Source of the DNA: Serilophus lunatus | Lineage: Eukaryota; Chordata; Aves; Passeriformes; Eurylaimidae | Length of the DNA stretch: 64,000 nt | Assembly: GCA_013399895.1 (NCBI GenBank) | Contig: VXBA01000680.1 | Span: 1 to 64,000 of the forward strand | Direction: 5' to 3' | Shown here: piece after piece, positions 10,747 to 23,420 of the stretch | How the letters are laid out: each line of letters begins with the position of its first letter | Numbering within the stretch: the stretch's first letter is position 1 | Notes under the pieces: generated by a model | Told to the model about the DNA's origin: nothing | Databases searched by the model: none | Seen by the model: only the letters and a program-made list of their open reading frames with translations | Made by a program: the position numbers and the translations under genes

Positions 10747-11871
10747 ATATTTGGATTTGTGTGTTCTGGTTTTGGTAGAGAGGGTGGCTAACAGGAGTGT
10801 CTTCTGTCAGAAACTTCCCCCATATTCAACACAGGCAGTACCAGCCAGTTCCAAGACGAACCTGCTGCTGGCCAAGGCTGAGCCCATTGGTGTTGGTGGT
10901 AGCACCTCTGGGATAACAAATGTAAGTAGTGCAAAGAAGTTACTGTGCAGGAACAATTTCGGCCAAAAAAGGAGTGAGAATATGTGAGGGAAATGGCCCT
11001 GCAGGCATAAAAGTTGGTGAAGGAGGAGGGACAGGAGGTACTCCAGGCACCAGAGCTGAAGCTTCCCTGCAGCCTGTGGTGAAGACCATGGTGGAACAGC
11101 TGTGCCCTGCAGCTCATGGAGGCCCACAGATAACCTTCCACCACCAGTTTGTGGAGGAGCCCCATAATGAAGCAGGTGGATGGCTGAAGGATGCAATGAC
11201 CCAGTGGGAAGCCCATGCTGGAGCAGGCTCCTGGCAGGACCTATGAAGAGGGGAGCCCATACCGAAGCAGGTTTTCTGGTAGGACTTGTGACTCTCTGGG
11301 TGACCTGCACTGGAGCAGTCTGTTCCTGAAGGACTATACCCTGTGGAAGGGACCTCCACTGGAGTAGTTTGTGAAGAACTGCAGCCTATGGGAAGTACTC
11401 AGACTGGAGAGGTTGATGGAGGACTGTCTGCTGTGGGAGGAACCCCACACTGGAGGAGGGAGAAGAGTGTGGAGAGTCCTCTCCTTGAGCAGGAAGGAGT
11501 GAGGGGCTGAGATATGTAATGGGCTGATTGTAGTCCCTGTTGCCTGTCTCCTTGCACCGCTTTGGGGAAGGAGATAAGAGAAAATCATGAGTGATGTTGA
11601 GCCTTGGAAGTGAACAGAGGTGGGGGGGGGGAAGTGTTTTTGAGATGTGCTTTTATTTTCTCATTATCCTATTCTGAGTTGCTTGGAAATAAACTAATTT
11701 CTCTGAATTGAGTCAGTTTTGCTTGTGACAGTAAATGGTGAGTGATCTCTCCTTGTCCTTATCTTGACCCATGGTCATTTCATTATATTTTCTCTCCCCT
11801 GCCCAGCTGAGCAGATGAATGAGAGAGTGTTGATGGGTATCTGATGTCCAGCCAGGGTCAGCCTGCTATTA
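10747..11871 (+). mobile_element. ERVL-type endogenous retrovirus LTR with internal repeats
   Basis: This region of about 1.1 kb is a long ERVL-type LTR in sense orientation. Support comes from GGTTTTGGTAGAGAGGGTGG near the left end, a run of related units containing ACTGGAG...GGACT...TGTGGGA, an AATAAA polyadenylation signal at 11688-11693 and a right edge with ATGTCCAGCCAGGGTCAGCC. That edge mirrors, in reverse complement, the TGGCTGGCTGC edge of the solo LTR at 1.5 kb. Both ends are decayed and no clear target-site duplication was found, so limits are accurate to about 10 bp. No gag, pol or env is adjacent, so it is a solo or fragmentary LTR. The many open frames across 10.75-11.6 kb on both strands are by-products of its GC-richness. 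It and the 1.5-kb LTR probably belong to related but different subfamilies. Confidence 0.82.
11195..11470 (+). repeat. Intra-LTR minisatellite-like units, about 45-49 bp
   Basis: The pentamer ACTGG followed by AG recurs at 11309, 11358, 11403 and 11449, with periods of 49, 45 and 46 bp. Each unit also carries a GGACT-like and a TGTGG/TATGG-like block. Earlier, more diverged units start near 11217 and 11263. The array lies inside the ERVL-type LTR and is probably a family feature, since I recall similar tandem units in other avian ERVL LTRs. Confidence 0.7.
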
Positions 11872-14800
11872 TTTAAATAGAAATAAGTTGCTTCAGGACT
11901 ATTGTCAATACCTCTGACCAGGGGTGAACAGCTGTCTTGCTGTGTGTCACGAAAGAGATAGTTGGCTGGCTGACACCCTGATCTGGCCAAGCATAATGAA
12001 TGCAGAAGGAAATAAAGTGATTCATAATAGTGACCTGTAAATCTTGATTTTTCTTCTTTGTGTAAGACTCAGAAAATGCTGGGGCTGATTAAAATATTTA
12101 GATTAAGCCATGAGAAATCAGAGATGCAAAACAGCTCATTTCTGGATCTCTGAAGCAGCTCTGGGATGATATAAAGTGCTAGTCTTCACTGTTTTTCTAC
12201 GTGGCTTTAGGGAACAAATAGTTGTCAAAGAGAGTTGGAGTGATTGATATGTTAAGGTAAAAAGTCAGTGATGTAATCTTTGTCCCAGAAAGCATATTGT
12301 TCCTTGGTATATCACCTGTTTTGCAGGGAAAGGCTTAGAGTAGATTGATTACTCTCTCATACGTAATCTAGATGAATTAACAAAGAGGGCGTAGTATTCA
12401 TCTAAACAGTTTCCTTTTTAAATTGAACAACTAAAAAATCTGTGCAAGTGATGATAATGAAAAGCAAGTAACCTTCGGGTGAAACATAAGTGAGAAATTT
12501 ATTGTGTGGAAAGAAAAAGAAATAAACTCTCATCATTGGAAAAGGAATGTGTGTTTCTAGCTATGAACTTTTCTGTTGGACAACTTTGTAGGGAATGCTA
12601 TTGGATGAGATGATATCTAGAAAAAAGCATTAAGATGGTTTTGTTGTTTTCTTGTTTATTTTGAAATGAAAATTATAATTTTAATTCTAACTTCATAAGC
12701 CTTGGCTTTATGCAAAGGCGTGTGTGTGCTTTGAATTTTTGGCTGTGTTCCAAGATTTATTTGGGAATTATAAAAAAACCTTAAAACAGTTGATATTTAA
12801 AGAAAAAGTTAGAGAGTAATATATCTTATTCTTACGTTAGTTACATTGTTTTTTTTGCTGTTTATGTCAGTGAACTTGTTATATAACGCATTTTAATTCT
12901 ATGCTGAAAGTATGTGAGTGACAGGTGCTTTTGATAAATTGTATTTGCTGTCTGATAAACAACTAAGCACTGCATCTTTTGCTGATTTAGGAAAGATGGA
13001 GTTGGCCAACAAGTGAAGTAGAAGACAAAATTAAATGTAATTAATTTCTGGGAAATCTTCTTGGATGTCGCAAGTTACCCCTTTTCCATTGAGCAATCTG
13101 GTATAAGAAAATGTTTTCAAATGGAGCATGTCTTGGAGGAGGAGAGGATTTTTATACCTTAATCGTGTTTCCAGCTTTTTTAATTATCTTTAAATTCTGT
13201 CTTGATTTGCTTTTCTTCCTGTTGGATATCTGTGAGCATATTTAAGTCCAAAGTCACTCTTGTCTGTTTATTGTTTTGATATCATGCAGTAAATTTGCTT
13301 TGCCACTGTAATAATCTAATTTTTTTGTCTATTTTCCAATCACTTTTCAACAGGGAAACCAACCATGTCTTATGTAATTGAGCAGAATGAATTTAGCCTC
13401 CTTAAAATTCCTCTGGATTTGCATGACAGTCTCATTCCAGGGAAGGTATCTCATTCACTAGTTTGCTCAGAAGTACCTCTAGCCAGCTGGAATACTAACC
13501 CAGCAGATAAGATTAGGCATTTGAGAAGCTTCATGCCAAGCAAGTATCGCTGCTGTTGGTATCCAGTGGTATTCCACAGGCACAGAACATCTTAAGTTAA
13601 CATCTTATTGTTAACATAATATGAGCAGGGAAAAGAGATTTGCTGTGTGAACATTCTCAGGTGGGCCTCAAGATTAGCATGCGTTTATGCTTGTTTTGTG
13701 TTTTAAGTTTCCTGTGCGGTTCCCTGGCTCTCTGATTAGATCTCTTGCCTTGCCAGCAACTGAATACGTTCAGTTCGTGGTGCCTCAAAGCGCACGTTAA
13801 TGACTCCAATGTTTGAACAGTAAGACAAATGTTTGTTGGCTGTGGGATGCAATGAAAATAAGATATATGTAAAGTGTGGTGTGCTCTAGTGGCACAACAC
13901 AAACAATGAATAATGATGAAAAGTTTAAGTTGAGTTTGTACAATTTGTTGTACAAGGTTAGTGTCTTCCCTTTGTGCTTGTGTTCTGTTACTGCTAAATA
14001 CTGACTGTTGTGGGAATGCAGCTTGTAGGTGAATGACCATATATTTCTCTGTTGCTTATGTTTTAATGGCCACGGCAATTTTAACTTCTGCTTTAATCTC
14101 TGTTCTGTGGTGGTTGCAAGCCTTATTAAGCCTTAGAAAATTATTTTGGGTGGGCATGCCTCAGGTAGGTCACTACAGGAGCTATGGCAAGACATTACAT
14201 TTTTCTTAAGACTACATTGAACAGAATAAGACATCTAGGGCTGATATTTTCCCTAGTGTTTATAATGCCTTGAGGGTCACTAAAATGCTGTTATGGTAAA
14301 TATGTAAGTATCATGTTTTGGGAAAAATTAACAGTATAAATGCCTTTATACTGATAAAACTCCCTATACTGAAAGGAAACAATCTTCTAAATGGCTTTCC
14401 TTGAGTGTTTAATGTAGGATAAACACTGAGATGAGTCAACATACAGTCAGCAATCCTAACATGAAGTGAAAGGTCAGCAGCTATGCAGAGAAAGGTGCTT
14501 TCCTAACTTGTCTGGCTTTATTGGAATTATGTTAATGATTTATTTCAGATTATGTCTAGCCTCAGGACAAAAGTTGGGCTTGGCAGAGATTTGATAGGTC
14601 ATTCAAATAGTAGATTATGACTGAAGAATTAAAATGGTAAAGTTTATTTGGTCACAGAACTGTAGTTGAGCACTGAATTTGGTTTTAATAGAATTATTCA
14701 ACTATCTGTTTAATTTTTCCATAAAGTGAGTGTTATGAAGAGTGACACTTCAGGATTATAGTCAATTCACTGATATTAGAGTATAGCCGAAATTACATTA

Positions 14801-17800
14801 TAAAGGAAGGACATAAATGAGAGGAATTTCATTTGGTGCATTTAATCGTTAAACCCAATTATCACTGTTTCAATGTTTCCTCACTCATTATGAAAATCCC
14901 TTTAACTCTCTTTTTTCTAGAGAGTTGTGCATTGCAGGCAGAATATAAAATGCAGATGGTGAAGATTAACAGGAAGGAGTTATCTGTGGTAGGAAGAAGG
15001 GAGCCAGTGGTTCTGAGTGCTCTCCTATTTCCTAATGCCTGAACAAGATGTTCACCTCAGGCTCTGTTCACATCTCTCCTCCTTGCTAGCACAATTTTGC
15101 TTGTGTTTCTTGATCCTAAGACTCTCTTGTGATGTGATGGACTCTAGTGTTTTTTAGTAACAGACACAAATTGCTCCCCGGGTGACAATTATTTGTGTGT
15201 TTTCAGTTCCTAATTGCTGCTTTTGCAGCTTTCTGCAGGGTTGATTTAAGCTGACTGTAGTCATGTCTGAAGCAAGTAAAAGAAGTAAAGGACAAAAAGA
15301 CAACAAGTTCTTGACATTGCATAGCTTCCATCTCAGACCATTGTGGTTACTTAAAACACCTTAACTTTTAAAGTACCTACATAGAAATTCATTACATTTA
15401 GTGGATGTTGTATAAATTACACTGTAATTTGTAATGTATTGCTATTTTAAACACCGAACAAGAAACTGCATGCATTTCTTATCCATCCAGCTTCTACCAG
15501 ACTTACAAGTTTCAGATCAAGTATAATTTCTGCATTAAATGTGGTCACATATCTGGAGTATGCTGCTGGACAGATGATCGTGAATGATCCATTTGCCTGG
15601 GGAGGTAAATGTTGATTTTTGCTGGTTTAGGCGCTGGAGTCTTTTGCTGTTAACCTGTTTCCCCCTCCCCCCTTTCTTGACAGTTATGTTCTCTGTGCAG
15701 TTTCTAAAGCTTTGTAGTTAGATCCAAGAATATCATCATTTTGGTTGGGTTTGTCTGTTTTTAATTGCATCTATAATGATATTACAATGTTGCATGTGAA
15801 AAAGAGCTTCTGACCTGGCCAAGTTAGAGGAAAATGAAGTAGACTTTCGAATAAAATGCAAGTTTTATTCCTTTCCTCTCCTATCTCCTCCTTAACACTT
15901 TTGCAATAATGTTGGAGATAGAGACAGTTGTTAACTTTTGTGTTTGCATAAATACGGTGACAACTAAGCAGAGTACGTAAGAGAAATTGAAGTAGTCTTC
16001 TCAGAAGTCTGTATTCAGCACATATATGGGCACAGTTGTCTTGTCTACCTTCTGATTTAGCTAAGCCTAATTGCTCTTACATCTCAGAAGTGCTTGTTAT
16101 TCTAGAGTTTAACTCAAATTTGTCTTCCAATGTTTTTAAGAAATTACCTACTGAAACTTGGTGCACAGCATATATATTCACTTTATATTTCTGGAGACAT
16201 TTTGTGTTCTAGGTAGTTCTTTGCTGTTCATTAATAACAGCAGAAAAATCCTTTCAATAAGAGTAGAAATTGTAACACAAGGGGAACTTTTCTTTTACAA
16301 GCACATTTAAACTATTTTTGAGATTACATTTATAATATTTCTTCAAAAAGTTCATGGATCCACTCTAGTATCTAGCAAGTGAACAGATGCACATCCTGCA
16401 GCAGCAAGGTAAAATAAGAAAAGAAATAAATGCCAATGGCCCCTTTAGGGCTGAATTTCTTCAGTTGATGTTTTATCCTGTTGTCTGACTCTGCAGTCAG
16501 CTGCAGGCTCTCTGAAGCAAGAGCTATTTTGAGGAGGGTGCATCTAGTGTAGGTCTTGACGTCAAGTGATGCATGCAGAAATTACTACAAAGCACATTGA
16601 AAATGTAAAGAAATGGATTGCCTCATAAACGATTAATATTGTGTCTTTTAAAAGTAACTAGTAGCACAGGGCAACTAGCTGCACAGGCTTGAAAGTTGAA
16701 GAATGCCTGAGTTTGAATGAAGCTTGCCATTATGTGAGGCAGATATGCTTTTTTATCATTAATTATTTAATTCCTTTCTCATGTGACAGGTCATATCTTC
16801 TTGGAAATTCATGTAGTTGTCCATAGAAATAGCTTGCAAAATTTTCTAACACTATATATTCCCAAAACTGTGGTATTCTCAATAGTAAATGATCATCTAA
16901 AACAATAAACTGTTCCTGTTTCTTGCTAATGTGTGCTATTAACTCCTTGCTCTTGACTGAGTTCCTAAAGTTTCCTTCTAGGGTGAATGTCCATGTGAAT
17001 GCCGCTAATCTCAGCACTTCTTAGACCACTTTTGTTAGAGGTGGATCATGGCTTGGAAACTGCATTTGATTTCAATTAACTTCTCATTCAGCAATGTACA
17101 GACTTTAATTCCTGGACTCATTAAACCAGTGAGTTTTGCTCATGTTTTCTCATAATTTCCTAGGATAAATTTTTGTGACCCAATCAACCAGATTTATTCC
17201 ACTTATGAAACATGAGTCGATCTTAATTTTTGGAGGTGAAAACCGATAGTGTATAGCAAAACATACTGCCACCTTCCTCCCTTGTTATAGCAGTTTTGTT
17301 TACACTGTGAAGATGACAGCCAAGAGTTAACACAAACTACTTGCTTTATGGTATGAAACTTGGAGAGAATTACTTTATTTCTCACATAAAATTGGGAGAG
17401 ATGAGTGGAAACAGTAGCATATTGGTGGCATTTTGCAAAAGAACTCGGAGAAACTTTTGTGTTTGAAAAACTGACTTAAACCTTGTGAGTGAACTTACGT
17501 GGAAAGTAAAAATTGGAAAAATACATGCAGCTTTCTTCAAAAAAACAATTTAAGATATGTGTTTATATTTTTGTAGCACTTCTACACCTATCCTTACATA
17601 GACATCATTCTCATGATAAGCACAAACAATATACACACATTATTGTTTTAATGTATAAAGCTCTTAGCTCTGTAACATTTTTCTCTATCCTTTGGATTTC
17701 CCTAGGCCCACTCAGCAGCCTTTCTACTTGCCCTCATATTTATTGAGATGTAAACCAAATCTGTGGGCAGCAAACTGTTCTTTTTAAGTATGTTAGGATT

Positions 17801-19069
17801 GCATCCCCACTGATGCTTTTTTACTGTTTTTAAAAGTGATTGTGGAAGTAGTGATATCTCTATTGGTCTTCATAATGATTTAACTTGTGCAACTTCTGTA
17901 TGTCTATGTATATGTTAAAAAAACTTATATTAGTTGATTTTAAAATGTTTTTTCTCATCCCTTCTAATCTGCGTGCTTTAGGTTGTAGGTGAAAGCAAAA
18001 TAAACCCTCTGTCCCACCCCTCCCCCTTGCAGTTTTTTCTTTTGTAAATCTCAAATAGGCAAAGATCTGCCAGGTCTGGTTGGATTGCCTAAACACAGCT
18101 GAAGGTTTTCCAGTGTGGATATTCTGATCTATTACTGACCTAAATAACTCCTTAAAGTTTGCTTGAAAAATACTATAGACTGTACTTCTACAAAACGCCT
18201 TTAGTAGCACATTGTTTCTATGAAATGCTCAAGTTCTTTGTTAAGACAAGTTTTGTCAGGATCTCAGTGCTATTACAAGTGGCTTTCAAAAAAAGCATAC
18301 TCTTGCAGAGGTAGTAAGTTGATTCTCTTTCATATTGAGCCTTTTTAAAGGCTCTAAAATGAGGAGTGTAATAATTTATTTCATTGTAGTGAAGTGAATT
18401 TGTCGAGCTGTTATATTTGTGACAAGTGTACCAAAATAACAAATACGTATTTGAGTACTGTAAAAAACCCAGTGAAGTATTTATATCTTCAAAACTACCT
18501 GGATACGTGTCTAAATGCCAATGAGATGAAAAGAATATTTTCTCAATAACCACTATGTAGTAATCATTGACCAGTGTAATATTAATGGTGTAATGTTATG
18601 TCATCATCATTATAGTATTCTGAAATCTTGTCCCAAAAAAAGTGATCTGTTACCATTATGTCAAAGTCAGCAGTTGCCTATATTTTATACTAATCTGGAC
18701 AGTATACTCAGGACTTGAATTTTTCACAAAACAGGTTGTTAAATGCATTTAATGTTGATACATTAAAACAATCAGTGACTTCCCTTTTCCACTTATTTAC
18801 ATTACAACAGTATGATAAATGAGGTTTTCTTCAGTGCTAGATGCACTGTTCAATTTGACTTTGTGATTTTTCTGATATGAAACTTAAAATACTAACCAGA
18901 CTTATAGGTAGCAGAAGGTATTATTACTTGCAGTTGGACTTTCAGTTATTCTGGAAAATGAACAAAACCTATGCTTTCCCCTTTTGAATATACACAGAAA
19001 ATCAGCACTCTTCATACAATTTCTTGTTCCGTTTTTGTTGTTGAGGTGATGCTGTTATCTGATTAGTGA
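11872..19069. other. AT-rich single-copy DNA without recognisable genes
   Basis: No transposon or coding exon was recognised in these 7.2 kb. The longest frames (13365-13595 on plus, 13657-14040 on minus) show no protein similarity that I can see. Two copies of the palindromic octamer TTGTACAA lie 12 bp apart at 13936-13943 and 13948-13955. A small inverted repeat, GAGCCTTT-TT-AAAGGCTC, is at 18337-18354. A pyrimidine tract is at 15659-15677. Confidence 0.55.
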
Positions 19070-19590
19070 GAGATGCCTCTGCCCAATTTAAGGTGCGAAC
19101 AAGACCATATGCTGAAGCCAATAATACAAATGTTATTTAACAGTAAAAGTGATGTAGAGAGAGAGAGAGATAAAAGTGATTGTGAGGGAGAAAGCTGTAT
19201 AGATCAAACAGAAGACAGTCACCACCTGCGGATCCAGGAGCTTTCTGTTGGTCCTCTTCCACCTTGGGCTTCTCAATGGTGGGAGTCCCAGAGTTATTCT
19301 TCTGGGTGTATCACCTTTATGCAATCCACATTCCGGGTATCCACAGGGTGGTTGCAGATGTTCGCATAACTTGGGGTGACGTGTATAAGCAATTGTTTCC
19401 TTTCCCACAGTTTGGCACAGTGGAGATTTTTTGTCCGCAGGCATTAACCAGACCTCGCCTCTGCCAGGCCTGGAATTAGCCCCTTCCTGTTGTAAATTTC
19501 TCCCATCTGTGCTTATCTCAAGTTGCTGTTGTGGTGGCTTATCTTATGGCAAGTTCCTTCTGTGGCCTTGGCGGTCTCAAACACTGGCAA
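19070..19590 (-). mobile_element. LTR-like fragment, probably reverse orientation
   Basis: A moderately GC-rich block in AT-rich surroundings. Its plus strand contains GGATCCAGGAGCTTTCTG (19230-19247) and a long pyrimidine- and G-rich middle, a texture I associate with the reverse strand of avian retroviral LTRs. A weak reversed polyadenylation-like GTTATTTAA is at 19133-19141. I could not find TG...CA ends with a matching target-site duplication, so the limits and the call are tentative. A (GA)n run of about seven units is at 19157-19171. The frames at 19073-19479 look incidental. Confidence 0.3.
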
Positions 19591-19848
19591 CTGTCCTTAC
19601 AAGTCACTGAATGCCATTGGTCAAAAATAATGGTTATCTATCATTAAAGTGGTACTGGATGTCTGGGACACACAGTTATTTCTTAATTCTGGTGGAATAT
19701 AGGGGTTACTGTACAGAGTCAGATCAATGTGCTGCATCCTATTCCCTGGAGGCTAATAGCACATACTTGAGAATGAATAGAGAGGTCCAAAAAATAGTAA
19801 TGTTTATATGAAATATTTGTCAACAATCTGTGACTTAGTAACTCTTTG

Positions 19849-19904
19849 AGGCTGGACTAGATGATCTTGGAGGTCTCTTTCAACCTAGTGATTCTGTGAT
19901 TCTG
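19849..19904 (+). mobile_element. CR1 LINE, very short 3' end
   Basis: Only the last 56 bp of a CR1 remain: GAGGCTGGACTAGATGATCT, GGAGGTCTCTTTCAACCTAG and the double ATTCTGTG tail. It is an extreme 5' truncation of the same 3'-end type as the copies at 0.45 and 40.3 kb. Confidence 0.88.
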
Positions 19905-20329
19905 GAGTGCTAATTTCTGTATTTTTAGATTCTCTATTTTCAGAATTTGGAAGCTTTTTCTTTGAGGAATTTTTGTTATGATTTTGAGTTTTTTTGCTTT
20001 TTCTCCGTCATTCATGTTTTCACACCTAAGGTTTGCTTTCAGTCTTCAGTCACCTCTCTTGAAGACTCTTGGTCTGCCTACCATACCTGTCATTCCTTGT
20101 TCAGAAAGACTAATTTGTGCCATTGCTTTTGTTTTTTCTTTTGCTGTTCTTACCTGCTCTATATCTTGGATGCTGTCAGAGAGAGCTCTGTAAATTACAT
20201 TGAAGATCCAGGAGCACAGATTTGAGTGTGTTTATATTTTCTTTGCATTGTGTTTCTTATTTTACTAGTGAGCATTAAGCCACCATCTCCACTGAGATGT
20301 CTATCTATATCTATTGTCAATATTTTTTT

Positions 20330-20900
20330 TCTCTGTAGTGTCAGCTCAGTCCATCACATATTTGAAGTTAGCCTTTTCTTTCCCACATGAGTTATTTTGT
20401 TGATCTACATTGAAATTCATGTGCCATCCAGTTATTGATGAATTTAGTCTTTTTTCTAGCCTTTTCATTGTCAAAAAACTTGCAGTTTCACTACTAAATC
20501 TTTTCTGAAAATGAGCATTTACCTCCCATTAGTCTTGTGATTAAGCAGTAATCCTTTCATGAAAGAAATTTTCCCTCCCTGACACTTCAGTTCCTTTCTA
20601 TTATGGTTTGGTAAAAACAACACAGATTCTGCAGGATGATAGACTATCCCTATGTGCATTAATTCTGAGGTTTTTTTCCATTTTCTGTCAGTTTTCTTTA
20701 TTAGTATCAGACTTTAGGAGCTGTAGTTTGCCCTGCCCTCCGAACACACTCTTATTAAATACTGAGGCTATATTTGCCACCTACTGTTTCTCTAGTGTCC
20801 AAATGCTAATTGATAGTTACAGGCTGGAATTGTAATTCAGCCATTTCATGCAAGGGTTCCCTTAAATTTCAAGTGAGATAGCCTCTGCTTCTGACATTCC
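20330..20900 (-). mobile_element. Possible ancient CR1/L3-type remnant
   Basis: Phrases such as TTGAAATTCATGTGCCATCC (20409-20428), AAAGAAATTTTCCCTCCCT (20562-20580) and ATTAAATACTGAGGC (20754-20768) resemble reversed blocks of old CR1/L3 elements. The first two resemble the 3' region and the third the section of ORF2 between endonuclease and reverse transcriptase. The order fits a minus-strand copy, with most of ORF2 missing. The divergence is large and no frame survives, so this is a weak identification by eye. Confidence 0.3.
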
Positions 20901-22985
20901 AATACTGATTGTATTATAAATATGTTTTATAGCTTCTACTAATCTTTAATTTTGAGACAAGTCTTCCTCCATATCTGCGATAAGTAAAAGTTGTAAAGTG
21001 AAAATCACCACAAACTATTTTACACTGGATGCAGATGCCACTTAATGTGCCAAGATTTCTGCTCTGTTCATATCTGATTGCTTTTATGAGTAGCCTTATT
21101 TTTTTGGCAAGTTTTCTTTCTAGAAAATTTGTTAGGCATGTATACTTTTGCAGGCTATACCTCAACATCTTTTTTTCTTTTTTTGCTACCTTCATGAAGT
21201 AGGACACTCATTTTGCTGGTCATGAGGATATTTTAATAATTTGATTTGAATTAGAGTATAACCTTATTTTAATTAGGTTTTTATGCCTTGCTGTGTGACC
21301 AAGTAAACTTCTTCTCACTCTTTTTTTAAACTGTTATACATTTATTTCTTGGAGACATGTAGATTGTTTCAAACAGTACAAAGATTATGAAGCCCAAAAA
21401 TCCCTGAGTGTTTCAGCTGTGCTTTCTACCCTTTTAGATGCTCCTTTTAATGTTCTATAAATAAACTTTATTTAGATGTATTTTTTTCTTACTTCAATCT
21501 TCTGCAAAAATGGTGAATGTAGAAAATTTCAAAATCTGCATGGAGGTTGCATTAAATTATACAAAACATCTTGAATATTGCCTAGGATAAAGTGAAAACT
21601 CGTATTTCTTCATGAAGTTTCATGCACTATGTGCTAACGTATTTTTTGTTTTGTCATGAATAAGTCTTTGAAGTTGTGTCCTGACCTGAACTTTGGATAA
21701 ATTGCATTGGCAATGAAGTCATTGCTTATTTAATAATGTTTCCTCCTCACAAGTATTTCTAATATCCATTAGCACATCAGTCAATGAGGTCACCATTTAA
21801 TTTGTAGCACAGTACAATTTTTCCTGATCAAACCAGAAGTGTCAGTCCATATTTACTGTGTGGCAAACACTCCAGCCCAAAAAAAACCCCAAAAAACCCA
21901 CACAAAACCTCCAACCAACCAAAACAAGAAAAAAATCTCCACAAAACCAAAAAAACCCAAAGCAACCAAACCAATCAGCTTAATAAAGGAATCTGCTGCA
22001 CTGTTGGATGCTAAATTGGGAAATACTGGGAGAATTGGAGCTATCCAGTTAAGCTGACAAATGACTTACCATGGTCTTTAATATTAAACAAAAAATTAAT
22101 GCTTTGGTGATGCTCAGCAGCTGAAGTGATTGTCAGTTGTTATAATTTGTTTGGGGATGTTTTTCAAGTAGGATCTTTATATATATATGGTCTTTAAGAG
22201 TTGAGCAACTTGATGTCTCTTCTGGCAAACCAACAGAATCCCAAACCCATAGGATTTGGTATTCCTGCCATGTAAAAAAAGGTGACTGGTAAAATCTTGC
22301 CAAAACCAATGAATACGTCAGACTGGCTCATATTAGCAAATATTGAACTCGTTATGGTGTTTGCCTCTTCAGTGTCAGTCAATATAGTGTCTTCTAGACA
22401 TGGATTTGTATCTTTTCCATTAGAGTAGCATAATATAATTACACCTAACTATTCCTCCTTTCACACATTATCATCTGTCTCCCCTTTCTGACTTTTGTAT
22501 GGTTTTGCTTTTTGATGTTAATGCGCGTCTTACAAAAAACTGAATGTAAAATGAGTGCGGTATTTTCTAGTATTGAAACAGTTGAATTCATATTGATACA
22601 GTTGAATCTGTCCTCTGTTGCTTTTACTCACCCAAGAAATTGACCTGAAATGATATACCTAGAGAAACATTTCAAAAATTGTTACATTTACTTTTATTAA
22701 GGATGCACGCAAAGCCATAGTTAATAGCTCCCTACTCCTTTTGACCTGAATAGATTTAAATCTTTGGTGCTGATGGCAGAATAAATCATGGTGAAGCAAA
22801 GGTTGGCCCTTTTGACTGTGTCCTCTCTGCAATTTCAAGTGGTTTCTATATGTATTGTTAGTCATTATAGACATTGCAACTTAAGTTTATGGAGGGTTTG
22901 TGGCATATAAACCTTGGCTCCTTTTTTAATTGCAAGGAATTGTGACTCTTGTGTAGCTGATCTTGCAAATTCAAAAATATTCAGT
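20901..22985. other. AT-rich DNA with one A/C-rich tract
   Basis: No gene or transposon is recognised. The A/C-rich low-complexity tract at 21875-21975 is listed separately. Confidence 0.55.
21875..21975. repeat. A/C-rich low-complexity tract
   Basis: About 100 bp almost free of T and G, made of irregular CCAAAA, CCCAAA and CCAACC units. Its translation as a Lys/Pro/Thr-rich peptide (21839-22057) is an artefact of this composition. Confidence 0.85.
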
Positions 22986-22989
22986 ACTT

Positions 22990-23420
22990 TAATTATGCTT
23001 ACTTTATTTAAGTGCTGAAGGCCACAGCAGGCCTGCAATTGCTAGCATGCTAACAGCATATAATACAGCCAATTGCAAACAGCAGTCTAATTTGTTGATT
23101 TCAACTGAGGTGTAATTATATTGCTTCATTTGCTGAGCAAATCATATGAGAGCTTCTCTAAATCAGCCTGATTGTGTAATGAAGAGCTAATTACAAACAG
23201 CAGTGTTCTTGCAGTAAATTTATGGTGACTGCTATTGCCAGGTTGGCACCACTATGACAATGCCTCATTAGTGCACTTGCAAAAGCAACAGTGGAACTCT
23301 GCCCAAAGCACAGCAACTGTTCTCTATTTTGGGAGATGTGAGTGATTAACTCTCTCTTCCATTGTTACTAATTCAAACAACACAGAAAAGCCCCACATTT
23401 TTGTCACTTTGCTTCTTGGA
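22990..23420. promoter_or_regulatory. Candidate conserved non-coding enhancer block
   Basis: This 430-bp interval is unusually rich in short motifs bound by developmental transcription factors. They include homeodomain-type TAATTA/AATTAC (around 23115 and 23189), TAATGA, SOX-like ACAATG and ATTGTT, and CAATTGC. It contains two near-identical 16-mers, AATTGCAAACAGCAGT (23071-23086) and AATTACAAACAGCAGT (23189-23204), 118 bp apart. No repeat family or frame explains it, and it lacks the runs of T and A seen nearby. The enhancer reading is inference from motif texture, and conservation was not tested. Confidence 0.35.

Noticed and set aside
10751..11588. Cluster of frames of 78-167 codons on both strands
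   Set aside because: All lie within the ERVL-type LTR, which is not protein-coding. The tandem units keep some frames open by chance.
18305..18322. let-7-like GAGGTAGTAAGTTGAT
   Set aside because: It resembles the let-7 start but differs within the mature region. No complementary arm follows at hairpin distance.
19157..19171. (GA)n run as a regulatory GAGA site
   Set aside because: A short dinucleotide repeat of about seven units within an LTR-like block; no further support.
21839..22057. Lys/Pro-rich 72-codon frame
   Set aside because: It is the translation of an A/C-rich low-complexity tract.
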